From: Lachnospiraceae bacterium
Lineage (GTDB): Bacteria; Bacillota; Clostridia; Lachnospirales; Lachnospiraceae
Assembly: GCA_015057505.1 (NCBI GenBank)
Contig: SVEG01000022.1
Location: 1 to 42,739, forward strand
Length of the DNA: 42,739 nucleotides
Direction of reading: 5' to 3'
The translations under genes and the position numbers were made by a program. Shown piece after piece: positions 1 to 7,782 of the stretch. The first letter of the stretch is position 1. Each line of letters opens with the position of its first letter. A model generated the notes under the pieces. It saw only the letters and a program-made list of their open reading frames with translations, made no database searches and was not told the DNA's origin.

Positions 1-37
1 ATCACCCCTTTCAAAAACTAGGGGCATAAACGGAAAT
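1..37. repeat. 37-bp direct repeat, left copy (toxin-gene leader)
   Basis: These 37 bases recur without mismatch at 6010-6046 in the same orientation. On the minus strand the repeat contains the ribosome binding site (GAAAGGGGTGAT) that serves the small toxin ORF in the right copy. Here the ORF itself would lie just beyond the left edge of the window. So the window probably begins inside the 5' leader of a second copy of the toxin locus. A 5-bp stem (CCCCT/AGGGG) lies inside the repeat. Confidence 0.85.
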
Positions 38-70
38 TCGCATCCACTTTCTATTCAATTATACAGTATA

Positions 71-99
71 ATTATATCATAAAAATATTAGATACACAA
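71..99 (-). promoter_or_regulatory. Minus-strand promoter reading out of the left edge
   Basis: On the minus strand, TTGTGT (94-99) is followed after 17 bases by TATAAT (71-76), with an upstream TG making an extended -10 (TGATATAAT, 71-79). It would transcribe through the 37-bp leader repeat into the presumed toxin copy left of the window. Confidence 0.5.
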
Positions 100-135
100 T
101 AAAGAAATGGTAAAAAATGTAAAAGCGTTTGAATG

Positions 136-164
136 TTGTACTCAATCATATGAGGTGTTATAAT
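136..164 (+). promoter_or_regulatory. Promoter of the tannase gene
   Basis: TTGTAC (136-141), a 17-base spacer and TATAAT (159-164). Transcription would start near 171, which rules out translation from ATG 129 and supports the start at 204. Confidence 0.6.
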
Positions 165-203
165 ATGAGCAAAGACACAAGGTATATGAGCAGGAGGAAT
201 AGT

Positions 204-1541
204 ATGAGTGAATTAGTATTTGATGACAGCGAATATGTCACGGAGACACTTATAATAGACGGAGAAGAACTTAAATTCAGGGCATTTGAGAACATTCCTT
301 ATGTGACAAATCCTGCGGATGCAGAATTGCAGCGTATAAATCTTTTTGTGCCGGAGGTTTATTACAAGGGTAAATGCATAGGCAAATACTCGATAAATAA
401 TGCCCCGATTTTTATGCCGAACACTGTTGGCGGATATATGCCCGGAAAGCTTACAAGGCCGGGAGTCGACTGGCAGGGTAAGGCCAATACGATATTTAAG
501 GCGCTTTTACATGGATATGTCGTCGCTGTGGCGGGAGTACGCGGCAGAGGGATGACAAATGAAGCAGGAGAATACATTGGTGTTGCACCGGCGGTTGTGT
601 GCGATATGAAGGCGGCAGTTCGTTTCCTTCGACATAATGCGGACAGAATTCCGGGAGATGTAGAGAAAATCATTACCAACGGTACAAGTGCAGGTGGAGC
701 GCTGTCTTCAATTATGGGTACAACAGGCAATCATCCCGACTACGAGCCGTATCTTAATGCAATCGGTGCAGCAGATGAGCGAGACGATATTTTTGCGGCA
801 TCATGCTATTGTCCGATTACTAACCTCGATAATGCGGACATGGCATATGAATGGGAGTTTAAGCATGAACTTAATGATATGACGGATAAGCAGAAGACGA
901 TGTCTGCAGAACTTGCCAAGATGTTTCCGGCATATCTGAATAGTCTTGAACTTAAAAGCAAGAACGGACAGGTATTGACACTTGATGCGGACGGTAATGG
1001 TTTATTTAAAGAGTACGTTAAGTCGTTTGTTATAAAGTCTGCTAACAGGCAACTGGATAAAGGCGAAGATTTGTCGGGACTTGCTTGGCTCATTTGGGAG
1101 AATGACCGAATAAAGGATATTGATTTTGACAGATATGTGGCATTCCGCACCAGAATGAAAAAGACACCGGCGTTTGACAATATTGCGATGGGAACACCGG
1201 AAAATGAACTGTTTGGCACTGCAGATATTAAGGAGAGACATTTTACAAGATTTAGCTGCGAGAATAGTGAATGTGCCGGACCTATGGCAGAGGCACAGCA
1301 AATCAAGATGATGAATCCGATGTGCTATATAAGAGATGACAAAGCGGTAAAGGCTAAGCATTACAGAATTCGTCACGGTGCTATAGACAGGGACACATCC
1401 CTTGCGATTTCGGCGATGCTTAATGCTATGTTAGATGAAGCAGGAGTCGATACAGAGTTGTTCTACCCGTGGGGCGTGTGGCATTCAGGGGATTATGATT
1501 TGGAAGAACTGTTTAAGTGGATTGATGGTGTGTGTAAATAA
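204..1541 (+). CDS. tanB: Subtype B tannase / galloyl esterase (alpha/beta hydrolase)
   Basis: A 445-residue protein of the bacterial subtype-B tannase family, which hydrolyses galloyl and related hydroxybenzoate esters of tannins. It follows the Lactobacillus plantarum tannase along its whole length as I remember that sequence: the MPNTVGGY block near residue 71, the nucleophile elbow GTSAGG with Ser162, the block RIRHGAIDRDTS with Asp395, and WHSGDYDLEELFKWIDG with His427. The Asp-to-His spacing of 32 equals that of the L. plantarum catalytic pair. Start 204 is chosen because AGGAGG sits at 192-197; in-frame ATGs upstream (129, 165) lie before or at the predicted transcription start. No signal peptide is visible, so the enzyme is probably cytoplasmic and acts on imported small esters. 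It is monocistronic, with its own promoter and a separate promoter for the next gene. Confidence 0.88.
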   Translation: MSELVFDDSEYVTETLIIDGEELKFRAFENIPYVTNPADAELQRINLFVPEVYYKGKCIGKYSINNAPIFMPNTVGGYMPGKLTRPGVDWQGKANTIFKALLHGYVVAVAGVRGRGMTNEAGEYIGVAPAVVCDMKAAVRFLRHNADRIPGDVEKIITNGTSAGGALSSIMGTTGNHPDYEPYLNAIGAADERDDIFAASCYCPITNLDNADMAYEWEFKHELNDMTDKQKTMSAELAKMFPAYLNSLELKSKNGQVLTLDADGNGLFKEYVKSFVIKSANRQLDKGEDLSGLAWLIWENDRIKDIDFDRYVAFRTRMKKTPAFDNIAMGTPENELFGTADIKERHFTRFSCENSECAGPMAEAQQIKMMNPMCYIRDDKAVKAKHYRIRHGAIDRDTSLAISAMLNAMLDEAGVDTELFYPWGVWHSGDYDLEELFKWIDGVCK

Positions 1542-1577
1542 GAGTGCAGATTTTTGAAACTTAAGGATGTGCTTTTA

Positions 1578-1606
1578 TTGAAAACAGAATACTTTCGTGA
1601 TAAAAT
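1578..1606 (+). promoter_or_regulatory. Promoter of the repeat-bearing M6-like lipoprotein
   Basis: TTGAAA (1578-1583), exactly 17 bases, then TAAAAT (1601-1606). It is followed by AGGAGG at 1641-1646 before ATG 1654. Confidence 0.6.
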
Positions 1607-1653
1607 AACAGTAAATTCAAGAGACAATTTGACTGGCATAAGGAGGTAAATAT

Positions 1654-4600
1654 ATGAACAAAAGAAGTCTTAGGCGGTTGCTTTATATTCTCATGGTTTT
1701 TGTCCTTATTTTCTCATTCGCAGCATGCGGTGAAGGGACCAAAGATAAAGAAGATGATGGTAAAGAAGGCAATCACGGTGGTTTAATATGGGACGATGAT
1801 AATAACGACGGCAAGGAAGATGATGGTAAAGATGCTGCCGGAACGATTAATGTGTCGAAGAATATTGATTTTTCTTCGGTTACACAGGATGGAGACTATA
1901 CTAACTTTAATGTTGTTTTGGAATCAGGCAAGACGATACGTTTCCAGGGCAAGAATGTTACGGTTTCTGAGAAAGGAATAACAATGGAGCCGGGTGCATT
2001 TTTGGTTTCACTCGATTATATCGGTGAAATATCTCTTGTAGAGTGTAATGCTGATATTGAAGAGAATGGGCTTGAGTACGGAATTGCTTATGCAGATGCT
2101 CCCAGTGTGGATAATATGACAGATTTACAGGCGGCGTTTGCATGGGGAATAGCTGTAAAGAAAGAGCTGTGGGCGAGTATGCCTATGGGGCAAAGTGGTT
2201 TTTTGGCCGTGAAAATGAGCGATAATAATGAAAAAAGTGTAAATCTGACCAATTTGCTTATACATTGCAATCCTGATGCAAAGCAGGTACTTTTCTCGGA
2301 ACTGGATCCTGCAAGTGAGGCTATAGAACTTCTTAAGGGATATCCTACATGGTGGAACGGATATGAAGAACAACCGATAAATCCGGGCGGAGATGTTACA
2401 CCGGGTGATACGAACGAGAATCTAATATTACTTGATGTAATGAAAAATATAGATTTTTCTTCTGTAAAGAAGAACGGTGATGTTACAAGCTTTAATGTTA
2501 TCACAGAATCAGGAAAGCAGGTACGTTTCCAGGGTGCGGGAATTACTGTTTCCGAGAGCGGAATAACCATGAAAACGGAGGGATATCTTGTTTCGCTTGA
2601 TTATATCGGTGAAATATCACATTTTGCAATTGATTCAGAAAAAACAGGCCAGTATCATTACGGAATTGTTTTTGCAGATGCCCCAAGTGTAAACAGTCCA
2701 AAAGATTTACAGGTTGCGCTTTTATGGTCTGGAGAGATGGGCGTAGGAGAATATCAATATGTTTATACGAAGCAAAGCGGTTTCTTTGCGATGGAACCTT
2801 ATTTTGCAAATAAAGAAGATTTAAGTATTACTAAGCTTGAAATATATTATGATGATACAGTACAGCAGGTTCTTTATTCGCAACTGGAACCTACCGGTAA
2901 TACATATAGAGAACTCGCATTGTATACTACAGCATGGTCAGGTAATACCGAGGAACAGAAAGCTGTTTTGGACTTTGGTAAGGAAGGCGTTGTATGGGAT
3001 GTTATAGCAAGTATTGATCCGGCATCAGTTAAGCAGGATGGTGTGTTTATCAACTTTACAGCTAAAACTCCCGCCGGAAAAACAGCTCATTTCCAGGGAA
3101 TCGGTATTACTGTTACAAAGAATCAGTTTATAATGGAGCCGGGTTCTAAGCTTTTCTTACTTGATCATGTCGGTAAAGTTTTGGGAACAAAGATTACGTC
3201 GAAGCGCGACGGTAATGCTATTGATGTAGGTGTCGGTTATTCTAATAAGGCAAGCGTAGACAGTATGACCAAGCTTAAAGCCGGATTCTCGGGAGCAGGT
3301 ATTGAATTTGAGAAGACTATGGTATGGAACGTGGACCATTATAATGCAAGCTTTTTGGGAGTTAAAGTTCCAAGCACACAGACTGAGTCTATGGAACTTG
3401 AAGAATTGCTTATTAATTATGATCCAAATAAAAAACAGGTTCTTTATTCGGAACTTAGTGCGTCAAGTGATGCTCTACAATTAGTTACTAATGCCAATAT
3501 TGATTGGACAAATCCCAAAAATTTGCGTTATGGACCGGATGTGGAAACGCTTGCGAAAATGAAGCTTGAAGAAGCAGGTACACTTAAGTGTGATATTATC
3601 GCAGGAATTGACCGCAGTTCCATTAAGGTTAAAGGCTCGACGACATTCTTTAATTCAGTAATGAGTGACGGAACAGTGGTACGTTTCGAGGCTGAGAATA
3701 TAGACATTACCGACGAGGGTATAACAATTCGTCCTAACAGTAAAGTTACCTCTTTGGATGCGGTGGGTAAGATTTTTGCTTATACCGCACATGTCAAAGA
3801 CGGCGAAAAATACACAGATGGTAATGCAGCATTCAATTTTTCTTACGCATATACTTATTCTGCAAAGAAAACGAGTGTTGATAAGGCGTCACAGATTCAT
3901 TCATATCCTTTTGCAGGAATGGTAGCGATGCATGATAATGACAGGCTTTTGTCAGCAATGGTTTATGAGCCTAATTTTATCTGTTTTGAAGGAAATTCAT
4001 ATTACGATGGAAATATCGTTGTTACAAGTATAGAAGTAATATATAATCCTGCCGAGAAGGTTACCGCGATGGTAGATGTCGATTTGAGTTTAGACTTTAC
4101 GACGGCTTATCTGGAAGGAGAACTGTATAATCAAAATATGGAAGGAATGGCAGATGCTTCGGCAGGTGTGTATAATTTTTATCTGCTTTTAAAACCTGAT
4201 ACACCGTGCTCATATATTGGCGAGTCGGATTGTATATGGTTTGTACCTAGTGAATTTTATAAAGTAGGTAGTTTGAGAGATGCAAGCGGTAAGATACTTG
4301 ATAAGGCAACTGCTAAGGTTGCTAAAGGTACAACCCTTGACATCACAGTCGGTGATTATGATTTGAATCTTGAATTGGATGTGATTGAGCGTTATGCAGG
4401 TGCACAGACTATGAATGAACTTGTACCGTATGGATTCCCGGATGCACTCGGAGTTAATAATACACTTGTGATTCCTGTCGCATGGGCTGACCAGAAGGCG
4501 AACGCCAATGACGAGACTTTGGCATTGTATCGTAAGAATATTGGACGTGTTATGGATGCAAACGGTAATATTACGGACTATTCGGATAGCAAAGATGCGG

Positions 4601-5748
4601 AGTTTTCACTTAGTGAATATTTTGATATCGCTTCTTATGGCAAACTTACGGTGAATTCTTTTATGACGGACTGGTATTACAGTGACAAGAATTTTGCTGA
4701 TGTAGAGCTTAATGCACCGGATAAAGCTTACGGTGACGAGATACTTGAATGGGTTAAAAAAACATATCCGAACCTTGATTGGAGCAAGTTTGACCAGGAT
4801 GGCAACGGATATGTGGATTCGATAGTTATTATTAATTCAGGTGTTTCACAGAGAGACGGATATAATATTATCAGCTTTGGCGGAGCAATTCACTACCGTC
4901 ACAGCTATTACGGGGATTATGCAGGAACGCCGGATAACCCTAATGCAAATACATATGTGACGATTAATGACAACTTCTTAAAGAAAGAAGGCGCGGATAC
5001 ATTGATTCATGAGTTTACTCATAACTTTGGTATCATTGATTATTATGATGTTACATATTCAGGAATTAATGCAGTGGGCCATTATGATATGCAGTCAGAT
5101 AATAAGGGTGACTGGAATGCGTATTCCAAGCTTGCGGTAGGATGGATGGAGCCTACGGTTGTTGAAGGCCTTAAGAGCGGTGAATCAAAAGAATTTACAA
5201 TCGGCTCGTTGGCACTTACAAATGATGTTATAATAATTCCTACAGCAGGAGCTAAGTATGACGGACCGTTTAGTGAATATATCATGATTGATTTGTTAAG
5301 TGCTGACGGTGTTAATAAGTACGATGCTAAAGAATTCGATCTTGATAATGTAACAGGTATCAGAATCAGCCATGTTAATGCTAATATGGAAAAACGTACG
5401 ATGGAGATAGAGTCTAAGACTAATCCGGGTCAGATAGATGTTTATGATATCGGTACGGTTCATGTTGCCAATGACTACAAGGATGATGGTTTGGGACGTT
5501 ATAACATTGAGGTTATCCAGTCAGGTAAGAAGAATACTTTTACTAATAAGAATAGCGATGACAATACACTTTCTGCAGAAGACTTGTTCTATAAGGGAGA
5601 TAAGTTTACTGTAGAAGGGTATAAGGAGTTCTTCTATAACGGACTTATGGATGACGGTTCTAAGTTTGGATATACTGTTGAGATTGTAAGCATCGGCAAG
5701 GATGCAAACGGTAATCCGACAGCGACTGTTCGTGTGACAGCACAGTAA
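1654..5748 (+). CDS. Large lipoprotein: four domain repeats plus M6-like metallopeptidase domain
   Basis: A 1364-residue protein starting with a lipoprotein signal peptide (positive N-terminus, hydrophobic run, lipobox FAAC with Cys25), then an Asp/Gly/Lys-rich linker, so it should be anchored outside the membrane. Four homologous domains of about 190 residues begin near residues 66, 261, 449 and 647, each with the pattern xNIDFSSV...SGKxxRFQG...GITMEPG...SLDYIGEI. The C-terminal third resembles M6 (immune inhibitor A-like) peptidases: the zinc motif HEFTH at 1119-1123 continues into NFGIIDYYD, and a DQDGNGYVD calcium-loop-like segment lies at about 1047-1055. The domain order suggests a surface protease whose repeats bind substrate or cell wall; the repeat function is unknown to me. 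Activity is inferred from HExxH only. Confidence 0.75.
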   Translation: MNKRSLRRLLYILMVFVLIFSFAACGEGTKDKEDDGKEGNHGGLIWDDDNNDGKEDDGKDAAGTINVSKNIDFSSVTQDGDYTNFNVVLESGKTIRFQGKNVTVSEKGITMEPGAFLVSLDYIGEISLVECNADIEENGLEYGIAYADAPSVDNMTDLQAAFAWGIAVKKELWASMPMGQSGFLAVKMSDNNEKSVNLTNLLIHCNPDAKQVLFSELDPASEAIELLKGYPTWWNGYEEQPINPGGDVTPGDTNENLILLDVMKNIDFSSVKKNGDVTSFNVITESGKQVRFQGAGITVSESGITMKTEGYLVSLDYIGEISHFAIDSEKTGQYHYGIVFADAPSVNSPKDLQVALLWSGEMGVGEYQYVYTKQSGFFAMEPYFANKEDLSITKLEIYYDDTVQQVLYSQLEPTGNTYRELALYTTAWSGNTEEQKAVLDFGKEGVVWDVIASIDPASVKQDGVFINFTAKTPAGKTAHFQGIGITVTKNQFIMEPGSKLFLLDHVGKVLGTKITSKRDGNAIDVGVGYSNKASVDSMTKLKAGFSGAGIEFEKTMVWNVDHYNASFLGVKVPSTQTESMELEELLINYDPNKKQVLYSELSASSDALQLVTNANIDWTNPKNLRYGPDVETLAKMKLEEAGTLKCDIIAGIDRSSIKVKGSTTFFNSVMSDGTVVRFEAENIDITDEGITIRPNSKVTSLDAVGKIFAYTAHVKDGEKYTDGNAAFNFSYAYTYSAKKTSVDKASQIHSYPFAGMVAMHDNDRLLSAMVYEPNFICFEGNSYYDGNIVVTSIEVIYNPAEKVTAMVDVDLSLDFTTAYLEGELYNQNMEGMADASAGVYNFYLLLKPDTPCSYIGESDCIWFVPSEFYKVGSLRDASGKILDKATAKVAKGTTLDITVGDYDLNLELDVIERYAGAQTMNELVPYGFPDALGVNNTLVIPVAWADQKANANDETLALYRKNIGRVMDANGNITDYSDSKDAEFSLSEYFDIASYGKLTVNSFMTDWYYSDKNFADVELNAPDKAYGDEILEWVKKTYPNLDWSKFDQDGNGYVDSIVIINSGVSQRDGYNIISFGGAIHYRHSYYGDYAGTPDNPNANTYVTINDNFLKKEGADTLIHEFTHNFGIIDYYDVTYSGINAVGHYDMQSDNKGDWNAYSKLAVGWMEPTVVEGLKSGESKEFTIGSLALTNDVIIIPTAGAKYDGPFSEYIMIDLLSADGVNKYDAKEFDLDNVTGIRISHVNANMEKRTMEIESKTNPGQIDVYDIGTVHVANDYKDDGLGRYNIEVIQSGKKNTFTNKNSDDNTLSAEDLFYKGDKFTVEGYKEFFYNGLMDDGSKFGYTVEIVSIGKDANGNPTATVRVTAQ
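1849..4045 (+). repeat. Four tandem protein-domain repeats inside the lipoprotein gene
   Basis: Repeat units start near 1849, 2434, 2998 and 3592, a period of about 565-595 bases. They are diverged at DNA level but align well as protein. Units 1 and 2 are most alike; both carry SLDYIGEIS. Unit 4 is the most divergent. Confidence 0.75.
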
Positions 5749-5780
5749 AGAGTAGAGTTTGTTAGTGTGTGTTATTATAG

Positions 5781-5811
5781 AATAAAAGGAGACTTGATTT
5801 CTCAAGTCCCC
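5781..5811 (-). terminator. Terminator of the toxin mRNA (minus strand)
   Basis: Read on the minus strand, GGGGACTTGA, loop GAAA, TCAAGTCTCC form a 10-bp stem with one G-U pair, followed by TTTTATT. The -35 box of the divergent antisense RNA lies inside this hairpin. Confidence 0.65.
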
Positions 5812-5822
5812 TAGTGTATAAT
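5794..5822 (+). promoter_or_regulatory. Promoter of the antisense (antitoxin) RNA
   Basis: TTGATT (5794-5799), a 17-base spacer and TATAAT (5817-5822). The predicted start is about 5829, with no coding region downstream before the terminator at 5888-5932. Confidence 0.65.
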
Positions 5823-5828
5823 TTGATT

Positions 5829-5932
5829 AGAAAGGTATCGGAAGTGAAATATCCGATGCCCCAGTGAAAATTTGTGACTTATAAGAAATAAGCATCTAAA
5901 CTTTGTCAGGGGATAGATGCTTATCTCTTTTT
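5829..5932 (+). ncRNA. Predicted antisense RNA antitoxin, about 104 nt
   Basis: Bounded by a good promoter (5794-5822) and a strong intrinsic terminator (5888-5932), with no ORF inside. It is antisense to the 3' untranslated part and stop codon of the toxin mRNA, the geometry of TxpA/RatA-type type I modules, in which the 3' ends of converging transcripts overlap. The RNA also contains a short inverted repeat (ATCGGAAGTGAAATATCCGAT at 5838-5858). Exact ends are predicted, not measured. Confidence 0.6.
5888..5932 (+). terminator. Terminator of the antisense RNA
   Basis: A perfect 11-bp stem, ATAAGCATCTA (5888-5898) with TAGATGCTTAT (5914-5924), then CTCTTTTT. It overlaps the stop codon of the toxin ORF on the other strand. 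Confidence 0.8.
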
Positions 5933-6004
5933 ATGATTGTCTATGTAAGACGGTGCCGTGAATATGACCAGTAAGAGTGTAAGTACATCGCTCAAGTTAA
6001 TCAT
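5921..6004 (-). CDS. Type I toxin: 27-residue hydrophobic peptide, holin-like toxin family
   Basis: The ORF reads ATG (6004-6002) to TAA (5923-5921) on the minus strand and encodes 27 residues. It begins MINLSDVLTLLLVIF, forms one short membrane segment and ends in a basic tail (HKKR). This is the make-up of the small putative holin-like toxins widespread in Firmicutes, related in style to TxpA/BsrG. The ribosome binding site GAAAGGGG lies about 9 bases upstream, inside the 37-bp repeat. In this family the peptide is expected to damage the cell's own membrane when the antisense RNA is lost. The minus-strand promoter of this copy is weak (TTGTTT at 6071-6076, 18 bases, TATAGT at 6047-6052), unlike the extended -10 beside the left copy. 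The short length makes the call depend on context. Confidence 0.65.
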   Translation of the reverse strand: MINLSDVLTLLLVIFTAPSYIDNHKKR

Positions 6005-6009
6005 CGGGC

Positions 6010-6046
6010 ATCACCCCTTTCAAAAACTAGGGGCATAAACGGAAAT
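6010..6046. repeat. 37-bp direct repeat, right copy
   Basis: Identical to bases 1-37. Identity stops abruptly at 6046/6047: the left copy continues into a strong minus-strand promoter, the right copy into the ribosome binding site of the methyltransferase gene. The right toxin locus was therefore cut or joined to new DNA at this point. Confidence 0.85.
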
Positions 6047-6067
6047 ACTATAGGAGGCGTAAATAAT

Positions 6068-6808
6068 ATGAAACAACCGTATTACATGGCGTATGAAAAG
6101 CGTTATCAGGCAGTTTTTTCTGCGGGCGCAGAACGATGGGGACATTCATCCGATGATGAGGTTTTATACAATACGCTTAAGGGGTGGGTCGAAGAAAATG
6201 GTCTTATTGGAAAAAAAGTAATTGAATATGCCTGTGGTGAAGGTGCTTGTGGGGTTATATTATCTGAACTCGGATGCATTTATCATGGAGTTGATATCTC
6301 GCCTTCTGCAATCGAAAAGAGTGCAAAATTATTAAAAAAATATCCGAATGCAAAGGTTGAAGTGTTTGATATGGTAAAAGAGTGAGTGGATGATAAATAT
6401 GATGCGGCACTTGATTGTATGGGGCTACATATGTTGATTACCGATAGTGACAGAAAAAGCTATTTACAAAATGTGCACAGAACCTTAAATAATGGAGCTC
6501 CGATGCTTTTGTTTCGAGAATCGTATCGTAGAGAAGGCGTGTATCAAGGTGTTGTAAATTCAATTGAGGAATGGTCTCAAATAACAGATTGTGATTATGA
6601 GACACCACAATTACGTCAAGTAAGAAATGCCAAAGATGGTAGAAATGTAGAGGTATATGTACCGCTTCTTCCTGCTCGTGCAAAGGATAAGAATGGATAT
6701 ATAGAAGAATTTGAAGAAGCCGGATTTGATGTGGAAAAATTCGTAGAAATGGATGCTTCTAAATCTATTGCATATTCTGCAAGTATTTATATAAGAAAAA
6801 CCAACTAA
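6068..6808 (+). pseudogene. Class I SAM-dependent methyltransferase, interrupted by in-frame TGA
   Basis: Two ORFs in the same frame touch: 6068-6385 (105 residues, ends in TGA 6383-6385) and 6386-6808 (140 codons, opening with GTG). Joined, they make a normal methyltransferase of about 246 residues. The SAM-binding motif I (VIEYACGEGACG, residues 57-68) is in the first half, and the motif IV region (YDAALDCMGLHML) in the second. The first half has a good ribosome binding site (AGGAGG, 6052-6057). The TGA falls between DMVKE and VDDKYDAALDC, where one missing residue, plausibly Trp (TGG to TGA), restores the chain. Either it is a fresh pseudogene, or the GTG right after the stop re-initiates and two fragments assemble. 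The substrate is unknown. Confidence 0.7.
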
Positions 6809-6818
6809 GATGTGTAGA

Positions 6819-6848
6819 GGGCTTCGTATTAAACGGAGCCCTTTCTAT
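6819..6848 (+). terminator. Intrinsic terminator after the methyltransferase
   Basis: GGGCTTCGT (6819-6827) pairs with ACGGAGCCC (6833-6841) over 9 bp with one G-U pair, followed by TTTCTATA. Confidence 0.7.
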
Positions 6849-7081
6849 AAATATAGGTTTCGAATATGGGGATATAGGTGTTTGACAAAGGTTTACAATG
6901 TTAAAAAGTACTACGATTTTAAATAAATATAGCTTTGATTTGTATTGTTTTGTATATTGAAAGAACTGAGATTTTATGGTACATTATATTAGTATATTTA
7001 TGCTTGTTGCTTTTTGGTTTCTCAAGCAGTCGGCATAATACATATTTTAAATTGCTTTTTTACAACAAGGAGGACTCTGGA
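6849..7081 (+). promoter_or_regulatory. AT-rich leader and promoter region of the pyrE-pur operon
   Basis: The 233 bases between the terminator and pyrE hold no convincing gene. A TTGACA at 6882-6887 has no good -10 at the right distance. A better pair is TTGAAA (6957-6962), 17 bases, TACATT (6980-6985), followed by TATATT. I see no recognised riboswitch or PyrR-type anti-terminator. The promoter of the long operon should lie here, but its exact position is uncertain. Confidence 0.4.
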
Positions 7082-7762
7082 ATGGAACAATACAAGCAGG
7101 AATTTATTGAATTTATGGTGGACTGTCAGGTTTTGAAATTTGGCGATTTTACACTTAAGAGCGGACGTAAGTCACCGTTCTTTATGAATGCAGGTGCATA
7201 TGTAACAGGAAGTCAGCTTATGCGTCTTGGTGAGTATTATGCGAAAGCTATTCATGACAATTACGGAGATGATTTTGATGTATTGTTCGGACCGGCATAC
7301 AAGGGTATTCCGATTAGTGTCGTAACAGCAATTGCTTACAGCCAGTTATACGGCAAGGAAATCCGTTACTGCTCAGACCGTAAGGAAGAGAAGGATCACG
7401 GCGCAGATAAGGGAAGCTTCCTCGGAAGTAAGTTAAAAGATGGCGACAGAGTTATTATGATAGAAGATGTTACAACATCAGGTAAGTCCATGGAAGAGAC
7501 TGTTCCGAAGGTAAAGGGAGCTGCAGATGTTGAGATTCTCGGACTTATGGTTTCTCTTAACAGAATGGAAGTTGGTCTTGGCGGAGAAAAGAGCGCTCTT
7601 GACGAGATTAAAGAGAAGTACGGTTTTGAGGCGAGAGCAATCGTAAGTATGGCGGATGTTATCGAGCATTTGTATAATCGTGAGTACAAGGGACAGATTA
7701 TTATTGATGACACACTTAAGAGTGCCATTGATAAGTATTATGACGAATACGGCGTAAAATAA
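7082..7762 (+). CDS. pyrE: Orotate phosphoribosyltransferase
   Basis: A 226-residue enzyme joining orotate to PRPP to give orotidine monophosphate, the fifth step of pyrimidine synthesis, in the cytoplasm. The PRPP-binding loop VIMIEDVTTSGKS is at residues 124-136. FTLKSGRKSPFFMNAG (about 24-39) is the conserved orotate-side segment. The start at 7082 follows AAGGAGG at 7067-7073; an in-frame extension up to 6935 lies in AT-rich DNA and has no such site. It is the first gene of an operon in which each gene follows within about 72 bases or overlaps. No other pyr gene is in the window. Confidence 0.93.
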   Translation: MEQYKQEFIEFMVDCQVLKFGDFTLKSGRKSPFFMNAGAYVTGSQLMRLGEYYAKAIHDNYGDDFDVLFGPAYKGIPISVVTAIAYSQLYGKEIRYCSDRKEEKDHGADKGSFLGSKLKDGDRVIMIEDVTTSGKSMEETVPKVKGAADVEILGLMVSLNRMEVGLGGEKSALDEIKEKYGFEARAIVSMADVIEHLYNREYKGQIIIDDTLKSAIDKYYDEYGVK

Positions 7763-7782
7763 TTCGGAAAGGTTTTGAAGTC

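Noticed and set aside
129-203. Longer tannase N-terminus from ATG 129 or 165
   Set aside because: The predicted promoter -10 lies at 159-164, and a strong ribosome site precedes ATG 204, which also matches the family N-terminus.
6882-6887. TTGACA as the -35 of the pyrE operon
   Set aside because: No acceptable -10 lies 15-19 bases downstream (AAAGTA only); a downstream pair is better.
6935-7081. 49-residue N-terminal extension of pyrE
   Set aside because: It is hydrophobic, AT-rich leader sequence without a ribosome site; PyrE proteins start at the ATG at 7082.
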